Origin: Hyphomicrobiales bacterium
GTDB lineage: Bacteria; Pseudomonadota; Alphaproteobacteria; Rhizobiales; Rhizobiaceae
NCBI GenBank assembly: GCA_900468065.1
Contig: UBTA01000081.1
Coordinates: forward strand, 1 to 48,149
Direction: 5' to 3'
Length of the DNA stretch: 48,149 nt
Shown here: one piece after another, positions 17,409 through 25,436 of the stretch
Layout: each line of letters opens with the position of its first letter
How positions within the stretch are numbered: the stretch's first letter is position 1
Notes under the pieces: generated by a model
The model's input: the letters and a program-made list of their open reading frames with translations, nothing else
Told to the model about the DNA's origin: nothing
The model's database searches: none
Made by a program: the position numbers and the translations under genes

Positions 17409-18365
17409 CTATCCGCGCCGCTCCGCCAGCTGTTCGGCATGAAGGCCGAGCATATACATCGCGATGGTGGAGCCCGCAATGGCGGTGATATCGGCATGGT
17501 CATAGGCCGGAGCCACCTCGACGACATCGGCGCCCTTGATGACCAGCGCGCCGAGCTTGCGGATCACCGACAGGATCTTTGCCGAGGACGGGCCGCCCGC
17601 GACCGGCGTTCCTGTGCCCGGCGCATAGGCCGGATCGAGGCAATCGATATCGAAAGTGAGATAAGTTGGGCGGTCGCCGACATGATGCAGAATGACATCG
17701 GCGATCTCCGCCGCGCCCATCTCCTCGATATCGTAGCCATAGAGGATGCGGATGCCGCAATCGTCGGGTGCGTGGGTGCGGATGCCGAGCTGGATCGAGC
17801 TTGCCGTATCGATCAGGCCCTCGCGGGCCGCACGGCCGACAAAGGAGCCATGGTCGATACGGCCCTTCTCATCGGGCCAGGTATCCTGATGCGCATCGAA
17901 CTGGACGAGGGAGAGGGGACCGTGCACGGCCGCATGGGCACGCAGCAGCGGCAGGGTTACGAAATGGTCGCCGCCCAGCGTCAGGAGGAACGCGCCGCTC
18001 TTCAGAATCTTCGCCGCCTCGCGCTCGATGGTGGCCGGGGTCCGGCTGTGATTGCCATAGTCGAGCAGGCAATCGCCATAGTCGATCGTCGCCATGTCCT
18101 CGAATAGATCGCGGTCGAACGGATATTGCGGATCATTGTCGAAGATGGCGGAGGCGCGGCGGATGGCCTGCGGCCCGAAGCGGGCGCCGGGACGATTGGA
18201 CGTCGCTGCGTCGAACGGGATGCCCCAGACGACCGCATCAACGCCTTTCAGGCTCTTGGTATATTTTCGCCGCATGAAGGAGAGGATACCGGCATGGGTC
18301 GGGTCGGTGGCGGCACTCTTCAGCGATGTGGCAGTAATGGCATGGTCTATCGTCTTGTTGGCCAT
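17409..18365 (-). CDS. speB: Agmatinase / ureohydrolase
   Basis: The 318-residue protein has the binuclear manganese motifs of the arginase/agmatinase fold: LTLGGDHFVTLPLL, FDAHQDTW and TFDIDCLDPAYAPGTGTP, then VVEVAPAYDHADITA. Agmatinase hydrolyses agmatine to putrescine and urea. Guanidino-acid hydrolases share these motifs, so the substrate is likely rather than proven. ATG 18365 (MANKT) fits the family, while the frame is open for 30 more codons to 18455. It precedes argC on the same strand and diverges from the acyltransferase gene. Confidence 0.9.
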   Translation of the reverse strand: MANKTIDHAITATSLKSAATDPTHAGILSFMRRKYTKSLKGVDAVVWGIPFDAATSNRPGARFGPQAIRRASAIFDNDPQYPFDRDLFEDMATIDYGDCLLDYGNHSRTPATIEREAAKILKSGAFLLTLGGDHFVTLPLLRAHAAVHGPLSLVQFDAHQDTWPDEKGRIDHGSFVGRAAREGLIDTASSIQLGIRTHAPDDCGIRILYGYDIEEMGAAEIADVILHHVGDRPTYLTFDIDCLDPAYAPGTGTPVAGGPSSAKILSVIRKLGALVIKGADVVEVAPAYDHADITAIAGSTIAMYMLGLHAEQLAERRG

Positions 18366-18476
18366 GAACGGTCCCGTCTTTTCGTTCTGCTGACATGTTG
18401 GCGCGCACGATAGCCGGTGATCTGCAATCGGGGAATAGGAAGGCTGCTGGTGCATGGCGAATGATTATTTAAGTTT

Positions 18477-18493
18477 CTGGCATGATCCTTGCT
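18477..18493 (+). promoter_or_regulatory. Sigma-54 (RpoN) promoter
   Basis: CTGGCATGATCCTTGCT matches the sigma-54 consensus YTGGCACGRNNNTTGCW at every fixed position except one (T for C). The GG at 18479-18480 and GC at 18491-18492 are 12 bp apart, as required for -24/-12 elements. Transcription would start near 18503, in front of the acyltransferase gene. Confidence 0.7.
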
Positions 18494-18588
18494 GAAAGAA
18501 GCTTAGGGAACGGGATTTTGACCTGCTTGTCCCGATTTGAAACAGAAACGCCAGATGCATGGCCGATCGCAGCGAAAAGGTAACCTTG

Positions 18589-19716
18589 ATGATTTTGGAG
18601 AAACGTCTTGCAACGGCTGGCATTGCCTATGCAGCGTTTCGCCGTGTGGCATCGGCACCGCGCGCTGTGGTCTCGCCGGCACAAGCGGGGACTGTCGATT
18701 CGATCCAGTATCTCCGGGCGATTGCCGCATGGCTGGTGGTTTTCCATCACCTGTCCGCGTCGCTGAGTTCGCAATTGGGCTGGAAAAATGGATTTGCGAT
18801 CGGCGCCATCGGGGTCGATATCTTCTTCGTCATCAGCGGCTACATCATGGCGATGATTGCAGCCCGCACGGCTCAGTTCTCGCCGCTCGAATTCATGCTG
18901 CGCCGGCTGGCTCGGATCGCGCCGCTCTACTGGCTGATGACATTCGCCTTCTGTCTTGTCTGCCTGCTCTATCCATCGGTCGTCAACAATCCAGGCATGT
19001 CGTGGAGCCGGTTGCTTTTTTCGCTGTTTTTTCTACCGGATTTCGTCACCGGAACGACTTTGCCAACGCTGATCCTCGGCTGGACGTTGAACTATGAGTT
19101 TTTCTTCTATGGCATCGTCGCCTTGTCTATCTGGCTGTCGGGCGACCGGACGCTGCTCGTTGCTGCACTCATCCTTTGCGCCTGCGTCACGCTGGGCATT
19201 CTGATCGACGGCAGCAAGATTTTTGAATTCTACACCCAGCCGATCATCCTTGAGTTCGTGCTGGGTATTCTCATCTGGAACTACGGCGCCTCGATCTACA
19301 GCAAAAGCTGGTTCAAGCCTCTTTGGCTATTCGCAGTTCCGCTTGCCTTTGCTGCGCTTGCCTGGAGCGGTGTCTACAGTGACCAGATCCGCTACATGAT
19401 CTGGGGGATACCATCCGCGCTGTTCGTTCTGGGAGCCGTTCCGCTTCTCAGTATGCGGCTGCCCTGGCTTGCCCGCCTCGGCGATTGGTCTTTCTCAACC
19501 TATCTGCTGCATATCTATGTCATCCAGTTTTTTGTAAAAGTGATCGCAGCCGGCGCTATGGATAATTACGCATTGATGGCGGTGGGGGCGGTGCTCGCCC
19601 TCGGCGTTATCTTGCTGATATCCGCCCTGCAGTTTTCATGCTTTGAAAGACCTGCAACGCGGGCTTTCAACCGGTGGCTCGGCACCTTGTGGCCGAAAGA
19701 CGGGCGCGTATCCTGA
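18589..19716 (+). CDS. Acyltransferase 3 family membrane protein (ExoZ/OafA-like)
   Basis: I chose ATG 18589 because AAGG lies at 18577-18580; ATG 18559 in frame is possible. The protein of about 375 residues has ten or so membrane helices and the family signatures SIQYLRAIAAWLVVFHHLSA, GVDIFFVISGYIM and LEFMLRRLARIAPLYWLMT near the N terminus, and FSTYLLHIYVIQFF near the C terminus. ExoZ/OafA-type proteins acetylate surface polysaccharides across the cytoplasmic membrane. The target might be the polysaccharide made at 2766-11016, but this is inference. A strong sigma-54 site about 100 bp upstream suggests nitrogen-linked or other activator-dependent expression. Confidence 0.87.
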   Translation: MILEKRLATAGIAYAAFRRVASAPRAVVSPAQAGTVDSIQYLRAIAAWLVVFHHLSASLSSQLGWKNGFAIGAIGVDIFFVISGYIMAMIAARTAQFSPLEFMLRRLARIAPLYWLMTFAFCLVCLLYPSVVNNPGMSWSRLLFSLFFLPDFVTGTTLPTLILGWTLNYEFFFYGIVALSIWLSGDRTLLVAALILCACVTLGILIDGSKIFEFYTQPIILEFVLGILIWNYGASIYSKSWFKPLWLFAVPLAFAALAWSGVYSDQIRYMIWGIPSALFVLGAVPLLSMRLPWLARLGDWSFSTYLLHIYVIQFFVKVIAAGAMDNYALMAVGAVLALGVILLISALQFSCFERPATRAFNRWLGTLWPKDGRVS

Positions 19717-19725
19717 CAGTGTGCG

Positions 19726-20517
19726 TCAGGATGCCTTGGCTTCAAAGGCCGGGGCAAAGTCGCCCAGCGATTTGGCCTTGTCGATCATGCCGCCGATATC
19801 CTGCGCGACGATCGCTTCGAGGTCGGAAAAGCTGTCGATGACATAATAGATCGGCTGGACGATATCGATGCGGTAGGGGGTTCTGAGTACACTCATCAGA
19901 TCGAACGGCCGGAATTCACAGGCCGTGCCATCCATGGCGGCCTTGGCTTCGCTGGGCGACGAGACGATGCCTGCGCCGAAGCAGCGGCGGCCCTGCGGCG
20001 TGTTGATCAGGCCGAATTCCACGGTGAACCAGAAGATGCGGAACAGGTGCCAGGAATAGCCCTTGCCGAGATGCATCGCAGTTGTGCCAAAATGGCGCAC
20101 AAAATTGGCATAGCTCTGGTTGGTAAGCATGGGGCAATGGCCGAACACCTCATGGAACAGGTCCGGCTCCTCGATATAGTCGATATGCTCCTGGCGGCGC
20201 AGGAAGGTGGCCAGCGGAAACTTGCCTTGTGACAGCAGTTCGTAGAAGCGCGATGGTGGAATGAGCGCAGGTACGCCTTCGACCCCGAAACCTGTCGTCT
20301 CATGCAGGCGGCGGCCGACATCGGCAAGCTGCGGCACCTTGTCCGGTCTGAGGCCAAGGGTCTTCACCCCTTCGAGATATTCCTGGCAGGCCATGTTGGC
20401 GAGCAGCTTCATCTGGCGCTCGTAAAGTTCGCCCCAGATGGCGTCCTCTTCAGCGGTGTAGGGATAGATTCCGTCCGGGCCTGGCAGTTTGGCGGTGTAG
20501 CTGCTTTCCTTGGTCAT
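19726..20517 (-). CDS. phhA: Phenylalanine 4-monooxygenase
   Basis: This 263-residue protein is the short bacterial form, with the catalytic domain only. The iron ligands are visible as H122 and H127 in FHEVFGHCPML and E167 in FTVEFGL. The pterin/substrate region reads GFGVEGVPALIPPSRFYELL. It hydroxylates phenylalanine to tyrosine with tetrahydrobiopterin and oxygen, feeding tyrosine catabolism. The divergent Lrp-type gene begins 121 bp away and very probably regulates it, as is usual for phhA in proteobacteria. The gene converges on the acyltransferase gene. Confidence 0.96.
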   Translation of the reverse strand: MTKESSYTAKLPGPDGIYPYTAEEDAIWGELYERQMKLLANMACQEYLEGVKTLGLRPDKVPQLADVGRRLHETTGFGVEGVPALIPPSRFYELLSQGKFPLATFLRRQEHIDYIEEPDLFHEVFGHCPMLTNQSYANFVRHFGTTAMHLGKGYSWHLFRIFWFTVEFGLINTPQGRRCFGAGIVSSPSEAKAAMDGTACEFRPFDLMSVLRTPYRIDIVQPIYYVIDSFSDLEAIVAQDIGGMIDKAKSLGDFAPAFEAKAS

Positions 20518-20568
20518 GGCGTCGATCCTCCCAGATGCTTGGTCCTCGCAATTATGCTCCGGGATCGG

Positions 20569-20622
20569 AGGATTTTTCTTTCTTTCGTGCTGGTTGTCTC
20601 CATAATCTTGGCAGGATTTTTC
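20569..20622. promoter_or_regulatory. Direct repeats in phhA-lrp intergenic region
   Basis: AGGATTTTTC occurs at 20569-20578 and again at 20613-20622, 44 bp apart (about four helical turns), between the divergent genes. Phased repeats of this type suit an Lrp-family octamer that wraps DNA. Assignment to Lrp is an inference. Confidence 0.45.
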
Positions 20623-20638
20623 GGAGACCTCTAAGAAT

Positions 20639-21100
20639 ATGAAAGAATCTGGGAGTTTTCATCGCAAGCTTCTGCAGCTCGTCCAGGCCGATGGCAGCCT
20701 GTCGCTGGCAGAGCTCGCCGAGAAGGCCGGCATGTCGCAGAGCTCGGCATGGCGCAAGATCCAGGAACTGGAGGCCGATGGTATCATCCGCAAGCGCGTG
20801 ACGCTGCTCGATCGGGGAAAGCTCGACCTGAAACTCTGCGTCATCGCGCATGTGACGCTGGAGGATCATCACGAGGAGGCGGTGGCCTCGTTTGCCGCAG
20901 TGGTGCTGGAACGGCCGGAGATCATGGAGTGTTACGCGCTTTCCGGCGCCTTCGACTACATGCTGAAGATCCGGGCGAGCGACGTGGAAAGCTACGAGGC
21001 CTTCATGACACGCTATCTGATGCGCAACCCGCATGTGCGCACGGTGGTGTCGAGCTTCGTGCTGCGCGAGCTGAAGTTTTCGACCGAGCTGCCGCTGTAA
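20639..21100 (+). CDS. Lrp/AsnC family transcriptional regulator
   Basis: The 153-residue protein has the N-terminal winged helix (DGSLSLAELAEKAGMSQSSAWRKIQELEADGII) and a C-terminal RAM domain (VVLERPEIMECYALSGAFDYMLKIRASDVESYEAF). The latter binds amino acids and drives oligomerisation. The position, divergent from phenylalanine hydroxylase, points to control of phhA in response to an aromatic amino acid. It ends at a bidirectional terminator shared with rpsI. Confidence 0.93.
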   Translation: MKESGSFHRKLLQLVQADGSLSLAELAEKAGMSQSSAWRKIQELEADGIIRKRVTLLDRGKLDLKLCVIAHVTLEDHHEEAVASFAAVVLERPEIMECYALSGAFDYMLKIRASDVESYEAFMTRYLMRNPHVRTVVSSFVLRELKFSTELPL

Positions 21101-21154
21101 CGCATATTGCCCAAAAGTGCGCAGCGGGAACGCCATGCGAAGACAAGGCAAAGA

Positions 21155-21180
21155 AAAAGGCGGGACAAAGCCCGCCTTTT
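21155..21180. terminator. Bidirectional intrinsic terminator between lrp-type gene and rpsI
   Basis: AAAAGGCGGG (21155-21164) pairs with CCCGCCTTTT (21171-21180) around a 6-nt loop. Leftward the hairpin is followed by TTTTTCTT, and rightward it ends in TTTT. It can end both convergent transcripts. Confidence 0.85.
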
Positions 21181-21203
21181 CCAAATCGAAGGTTTCGAAA
21201 CGA

Positions 21204-21677
21204 TTAACGCTTCGAGAACTGGAACGAACGGCGGGCCTTGGCCTTACCGTACTTCTTACGCTCGACAACGCGGCTGTCGCGGGTCAGGAAGCCACCCTTC
21301 TTCAGAACCGTGCGCAGGCCCGGTTCGAAGTAGGTGAGTGCCTTCGAGATGCCGTGACGAACGGCACCGGCCTGGCCGGAAAGACCGCCGCCTGCAACCG
21401 TTGCGTCGATATCGAACTGGCCGTCACGGGCAGCTGCGAAGATCGGCTGGCGCAGGATCATCTGCAGAACCGGACGGGCGAAGTAAGCTGCGAATTCCTT
21501 GCCGTTGACAGTGATCTTGCCGGAGCCCGGCTTGACCCAGACGCGGGCAACGGCGTTCTTGCGCTTGCCGGTCGCATAGGAGCGGCCCTGGGCGTCGACC
21601 TTGCGGACATGAACCGGAGCCGAAGCAGTTGCTTCAGTCGCCGTGCCGAGGTCTTTCAGAGAAGAGAGATCAGCCAC
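21204..21677 (-). CDS. rpsI: 30S ribosomal protein S9
   Basis: The 157-residue protein ends [18 protein letters not shown], the classical S9 tail whose final KR reaches the P-site tRNA. The core includes [35 protein letters not shown] and [12 protein letters not shown]. The N-terminal 35 residues are a longer leader typical of alphaproteobacterial S9. It follows rplM by 2 bp on the same strand, the conserved L13-S9 operon. Confidence 0.98.
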   Translation of the reverse strand: MADLSSLKDLGTATEATASAPVHVRKVDAQGRSYATGKRKNAVARVWVKPGSGKITVNGKEFAAYFARPVLQMILRQPIFAAARDGQFDIDATVAGGGLSGQAGAVRHGISKALTYFEPGLRTVLKKGGFLTRDSRVVERKKYGKAKARRSFQFSKR

Positions 21678-21679
21678 GA

Positions 21680-22144
21680 TTAGGCGCTCCTTGTGTTCTT
21701 GCTGTTCAGCGCTGCGACGTCGAGCGTCACCGGCTGCTGTGCTTCATGCGGATGATTCGTGCCGGCGTAAACGCGCAGGTTCTTCATCTGGCGACGGCCA
21801 AGCGGGCCACGCGGAACCATGCGCTCGACAGCCTTCTCGAGAACGCGCTCCGGGAAGCGGCCTTCGATGATCTGGCGCGCGGTGCGCTCCTTGATGCCAC
21901 CCGGGTAACCGGTGTGCCAGTAGTACTTCTTGTCGGTGTACTTCTTGCCGGTCAGGACAGCCTTCTCGGCGTTGATCACGATGACATTGTCACCATCGTC
22001 AACGTGAGGGGTGTAGGTGACTTTATTTTTGCCGCGCAGGATGTTGGCGATAATGGAAGCGACGCGACCAACAACGAGGCCTTCGGCGTCGATGAGGATC
22101 CACTTCTTCTCCACCTCTGCAGGCTTCTGAACGAAGGTTGACAT
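21680..22144 (-). CDS. rplM: 50S ribosomal protein L13
   Basis: The protein, 154 residues from ATG 22144 ([19 protein letters not shown]), contains the L13 signature [20 protein letters not shown]. It also has [34 protein letters not shown] and [19 protein letters not shown]. It is an early-assembly protein of the large ribosomal subunit. It is transcribed with rpsI from a strong promoter about 120 bp upstream, through a leader that contains a stable hairpin. Confidence 0.98.
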   Translation of the reverse strand: MSTFVQKPAEVEKKWILIDAEGLVVGRVASIIANILRGKNKVTYTPHVDDGDNVIVINAEKAVLTGKKYTDKKYYWHTGYPGGIKERTARQIIEGRFPERVLEKAVERMVPRGPLGRRQMKNLRVYAGTNHPHEAQQPVTLDVAALNSKNTRSA

Positions 22145-22224
22145 GTTAAAACTCTTTCGTTTGAACCCGATGCGTTGCCGCCGGGCGTTTCTTGTTGCTT
22201 GAATTGACCGGCTTGACGCCAGCC

Positions 22225-22252
22225 AAAAATGAAAGCGGCCCCAAGGGACCGC
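22225..22252 (-). promoter_or_regulatory. Hairpin in rplM-rpsI leader (possible attenuator)
   Basis: On the leftward strand GCGGTCCC and GGGGCCGC form a stem of about seven bp with a short loop, followed by TTTCATTTTT. It lies between the promoter (22265-22293) and the L13 start. The terminator-like shape suggests attenuation or an L13-binding leader, unproven. Confidence 0.45.
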
Positions 22253-22264
22253 GATCTGGTGCGG

Positions 22265-22293
22265 CTTATACGCAAAGGATGAAATGGGGTCAA
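22265..22293 (-). promoter_or_regulatory. Sigma-70 promoter of rplM-rpsI
   Basis: Read leftwards, TTGACC (22293-22288) and TATAAG (22270-22265) are separated by exactly 17 bp, close to consensus and fitting a highly expressed ribosomal operon. Confidence 0.75.
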
Positions 22294-22370
22294 GATTGCC
22301 GGTTTTGTCGTTTGGAAAAATTAGCGTTATAAAACATGCGGTTAGGTATGAGGTATTTTGATACCACAAA

Positions 22371-22802
22371 TTATCTCGGCGGAATCGAATAGGTCGCGGT
22401 GGCATGAGCGACCAGTTCATCACTATTAAGCTCTGAAATCGCCGCATCGAGCACGGCCAGTCGCTTGCCGAGTTTGAGGATATGGCAAGTGCATTGCAGC
22501 GGCCCAAGCTGGGGCTTTCGCAGAAAATTGATGTTGAGATTAGTGGTGACGGCGAGTGCCACCGGGCCGATATGGGCAAGCAGGGTGATATAGGCGGTGA
22601 CATCGGCAAGAGCGAACAATGTTGGCCCGGAAACGGTGCCGCCGGGACGCAGGTGCTTTTCCTGCGGATCAAGCCGCATCGTTGCAAAACCAGCGCCGGT
22701 GGCGATCACCTCGAAGATCTTGCCGTCGGTATGCACCTCGGAAAAATCCGTTTCGAGGAAACGGTTGAGATCGGCGACGGTAAGGATCGGTTCCAAAGGC
22801 AT
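22371..22802 (-). CDS. PaaI-type hotdog thioesterase
   Basis: The 143-residue protein shows the hotdog-fold thioesterase pattern [20 protein letters not shown] followed by [13 protein letters not shown]. The aspartate of LADV sits at the usual catalytic position. Such enzymes hydrolyse acyl-CoA thioesters in the cytoplasm; the particular acyl group is unknown. It is divergent from an enoyl-CoA hydratase gene, consistent with acyl-CoA metabolism, and lies upstream of rplM on the same strand but with its own spacing of 226 bp. Confidence 0.85.
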   Translation of the reverse strand: MPLEPILTVADLNRFLETDFSEVHTDGKIFEVIATGAGFATMRLDPQEKHLRPGGTVSGPTLFALADVTAYITLLAHIGPVALAVTTNLNINFLRKPQLGPLQCTCHILKLGKRLAVLDAAISELNSDELVAHATATYSIPPR

Positions 22803-22966
22803 GCTTCACTCCCAGAATAGAAGCCTTTTAGAACCGGGCAGATGGCTCGATCAAGCCGGACGAAAGTCCTATCGGTTTCACGGCAGCTTGAAACGCTGCT
22901 TGGGGCAGCGTACCAAACGTTGATCCCGGCAAGCCGTGACGAAAGATCAGACAGAGGAGAAGAGAG

Positions 22967-23788
22967 ATGGCGGATATCGTTGCCCTGCACAAGGAAGAAC
23001 CCCGCGGCCCGGTTTTGCGCGAGGTTTCCGGCAATGTGCTGCGGTTGACGCTCAGCAATCCTCCGGCCAACGTCCTGTCGATTGCGCTGATGGAAGCGCT
23101 GACTGCAGAACTGGACGCGGTTGCTCAATCCGAAGACATCCGGGTTGTCATTCTGGCGGCGTCCGGGTCGCTGTTCAGCGCTGGCCACGATCTGAAAGAA
23201 CTGACGGCGCACCGTACCGATGAAGATGCGGGCAAGGCCTTCTTCGAGCAGTCGCTGCGGCTCTGCGCCGATCTGATGCTGAAGATCAACCAGCTGCCAC
23301 AGCCGGTGATCGCCGAGATCGACGGCCTGGCAACGGCAGCAGGTTGCCAGCTGGTTGCAAGCTGCGATCTGGCGATCTGCACCGACAGTTCGACCTTCTG
23401 CACACCCGGCGTCAATATCGGCCTGTTCTGCTCGACACCGATGGTCGCCGTCTCACGCGCCGCCCATCCCAAGCAGGCGATGGAAATGCTTTTGACCGGC
23501 GAAACCATCGATGCCTCGACCGCCAAGGACTTTGGCCTCGTCAACCGCATCGTGCCAAAGCAGTATCTGCAGCAGGTGGTCAACAAATACGCGGCCGTCA
23601 TCGCCTCGAAGTCACCGCAGGCGCTGCGGATCGGCAAGCGGGCGTTTTATCAGCAGACCGAGATGAGCATCACCGAGGCCTATGATTTTGCCACCGGAGT
23701 GATGGTGGAGAATATGCTGAAGTCGGATGCCAAGGAGGGGATCGCTGCGGTTCTCGGCAAGCGGACACCGGACTGGAAGAGGGAGTGA
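22967..23788 (+). CDS. Enoyl-CoA hydratase/isomerase family protein
   Basis: The 273-residue crotonase-fold protein has VVILAASGSLFSAGHDLKEL for the oxyanion-hole region. It also has EIDGLATAAGCQLVASCDLA and FCTPGVNIGLFCSTPMVAVSR, a sequence style closest to the ECHDC3-like subgroup. The usual second catalytic glutamate is not obvious, as in that subgroup, so activity on classical enoyl-CoA is uncertain. ATG 22967 has GAGGAGAAGAGAG upstream. The stop is 1 bp from the end of the convergent toxin gene. Confidence 0.85.
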   Translation: MADIVALHKEEPRGPVLREVSGNVLRLTLSNPPANVLSIALMEALTAELDAVAQSEDIRVVILAASGSLFSAGHDLKELTAHRTDEDAGKAFFEQSLRLCADLMLKINQLPQPVIAEIDGLATAAGCQLVASCDLAICTDSSTFCTPGVNIGLFCSTPMVAVSRAAHPKQAMEMLLTGETIDASTAKDFGLVNRIVPKQYLQQVVNKYAAVIASKSPQALRIGKRAFYQQTEMSITEAYDFATGVMVENMLKSDAKEGIAAVLGKRTPDWKRE

Positions 23789-23789
23789 T

Positions 23790-24059
23790 CTATTCGTAAT
23801 GCGACCGGCAGGCTGCGACTTCAAGTAATTGTAAATCGCGAGTGCCGGACACGCGGTAGATCAGACGATGTTCCTGGTTGATGCGGCGCGACCACCATCC
23901 TTTGAGCTCGTTGCGGAGAGGCTCTGGTTTTCCGGTGCCGGCGAACGGCGTTCGCTGACATTCTTTCAGCAACAGGAGAATGCGCTCCAGCATTTTTCCG
24001 TCGTGGGCGATCCAGTATTGCAGATCTTCCCAGGCATCGGCCGAAAACTGAAGCCTCAT
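23790..24059 (-). CDS. yoeB: YoeB/Txe-family toxin (RelE superfamily)
   Basis: This 89-residue basic protein begins MRLQFSADAWEDLQYWIAHD, contains GTGKPEPLRNELKGWWSRRI, and ends NQEHRLIYRV...VAACRSHYE. That is the whole pattern of YoeB, including the terminal HY. YoeB binds the ribosomal A site and cuts mRNA when freed from its antitoxin. It overlaps the antitoxin gene by 4 bases (ATGA type) and would be translated with it. Confidence 0.95.
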   Translation of the reverse strand: MRLQFSADAWEDLQYWIAHDGKMLERILLLLKECQRTPFAGTGKPEPLRNELKGWWSRRINQEHRLIYRVSGTRDLQLLEVAACRSHYE

Positions 24060-24322
24060 TCTCGTGCAAGCAACGCGTCAAAGTCGACTTCGATGCCCTT
24101 ACCGGCATCCAGTTCGGCGATTGAACGAAGAAGGCGCTCCCTATTGACGGGATTTGCCGTCAAATACATCGTCTCCTTCCAACCTTCGAAATCGCTAAGC
24201 GACATGACAACCATCGGTTCGCGGTTCTGGCGCGTCACGATCAGCTCGTCATGGTCCTGTTCGACGCGGTCGAAATGCTTTGCCATGTTGGCGCGAAGTT
24301 CGGATAGGCTGATGACGTTCAT
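24056..24322 (-). CDS. yefM: YefM/Phd-family antitoxin
   Basis: ATG 24322 gives an 88-residue protein MNVISLSELRANMAKHFDRV. The N-terminal Phd/YefM DNA-binding domain includes DELIVTRQNREPMVVMSLSD, and the C-terminal toxin-wrapping tail ends DFDALLARE. It neutralises YoeB and represses the pair. Two TGTAC motifs spaced 12 bp between centres lie just upstream and overlap the promoter -10 element. The open frame continues 10 codons further, but that extension would lie inside the operator. Confidence 0.95.
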   Translation of the reverse strand: MNVISLSELRANMAKHFDRVEQDHDELIVTRQNREPMVVMSLSDFEGWKETMYLTANPVNRERLLRSIAELDAGKGIEVDFDALLARE

Positions 24323-24333
24323 GACGGATCCTC

Positions 24334-24376
24334 TGTACGTGATCCTGTACATACTTCATGACTGCCGATTTTTCAA
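24334..24376 (-). promoter_or_regulatory. yefM-yoeB promoter and YefM operator
   Basis: Leftwards, TTGAAA (24376-24371) and TATGTA (24353-24348) are 17 bp apart. TGTACA (24346-24351) overlaps the -10, and a second CGTACA-type half (24334-24339) lies with its centre 12 bp away. Paired TGTACA cores 12 bp apart are the known YefM operator layout in E. coli. The -35 overlaps the last codons of the EamA gene. Confidence 0.75.
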
Positions 24377-25209
24377 GCCAGCTTCAGCATCAGCGCCCCA
24401 AGCGCAATGAGGCAGGCCGCGGTGATGCGGAAGAGGCTGACGCGTTCTTTCAGGAAGACGATCGAGATGACGATGGCAAACAGGATCGATGTTTCGCGCA
24501 GCGCCGCGACCGTTGCGACCGGGGCCTTGGTCATCGCCCATAGCGCCAGGCCATAGGCGCCGATCGAGCCGCCGCCGCCGATCAGCCCGCGCCACCATTG
24601 GTGACGGACGTGAAAGAGCACCGGCGCAAAGCCGCGTTTGGCAAACGCCCATGAAAACAGCAGAACCGGCGGCAAAAGTGCCATCCAGAGCGTGTAGGAG
24701 ATCGGGTTAAGCGCCACCCGGGCACCGATCCCATCGACATAGGTATAGCAGGCAATCACCACGGCATTGGCAAGCGCCAGAAGGATGGCGCGCTTGCCGC
24801 CCTTTCGTGCTTCAAAGGCGAGCGTCAGCACGCCGGTCGAGATCGTCAACACCCCGGCGATCGCACCGCTGGAGAGGTTTTCGCCGATGATCGCGCCGCT
24901 TGTCGCCGCGACCAGCAAGGGAGCAACTCCGCGCATCAGCGGATAGACCAGGCCGATATCGCCGGCACGGTAGGCTGCGGCGACAAGCTGGAAATAGGCG
25001 AACTGAAACAGCGCCGAGACCAGGATGAACGGCCAGGCATCCGGATGTGGCAAGGGCATGAAGGGCAGTAAGGGCAGGGCGACGACGGCGGCACCCAGCG
25101 CAATCATTGCAGCATCTAGCGATTTCTCCGTTCCGGCCTTGACCAGTGCATTCCAGGTCGCATGCAGAAGCGCTCCGAGCAGAACGAGAGCGATGACGTC
25201 GAGAGGCAC
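24373..25209 (-). CDS. EamA/DMT-family transporter
   Basis: The 278-residue protein has about ten membrane helices in two EamA repeats, starting MPLDVIALVLLGALLHATWN and with PLMRGVAPLLVAATSGAIIG in the first half. The second half ends IVISIVFLKERVSLFRITAA, then CLIALGALMLKLA. The family exports or imports small metabolites such as amino acids; substrate is unknown. Its 3' end overlaps the promoter of the toxin-antitoxin pair, which follows on the same strand. Confidence 0.88.
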   Translation of the reverse strand: MPLDVIALVLLGALLHATWNALVKAGTEKSLDAAMIALGAAVVALPLLPFMPLPHPDAWPFILVSALFQFAYFQLVAAAYRAGDIGLVYPLMRGVAPLLVAATSGAIIGENLSSGAIAGVLTISTGVLTLAFEARKGGKRAILLALANAVVIACYTYVDGIGARVALNPISYTLWMALLPPVLLFSWAFAKRGFAPVLFHVRHQWWRGLIGGGGSIGAYGLALWAMTKAPVATVAALRETSILFAIVISIVFLKERVSLFRITAACLIALGALMLKLA

Positions 25210-25375
25210 GGGAAACCTTCAGGAATGCGAGAAGACGGAAAGACAAGACGGCGCAATGGTCGAGTTTTGCGGCGGTGAGTCCTGAAAAGCAATCCGATTT
25301 TGACAGAAGGCCAGATTTGGTCACGCGACTGCCGTTGTCTCCAGCGAATTTACATGCGAACCCGGACGTGATCGG

Positions 25376-25404
25376 TTGACAGATAGGAATGCTGTCCCAA
25401 TTAT
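25376..25404 (+). promoter_or_regulatory. Sigma-70 promoter of the CoA-binding protein gene
   Basis: TTGACA at 25376-25381 and AATTAT at 25399-25404 are 17 bp apart, about 30 bp before the start codon. Confidence 0.55.
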
Positions 25405-25436
25405 CGGCTTAAGATTGTAAAGCGCGGAATTCGACG

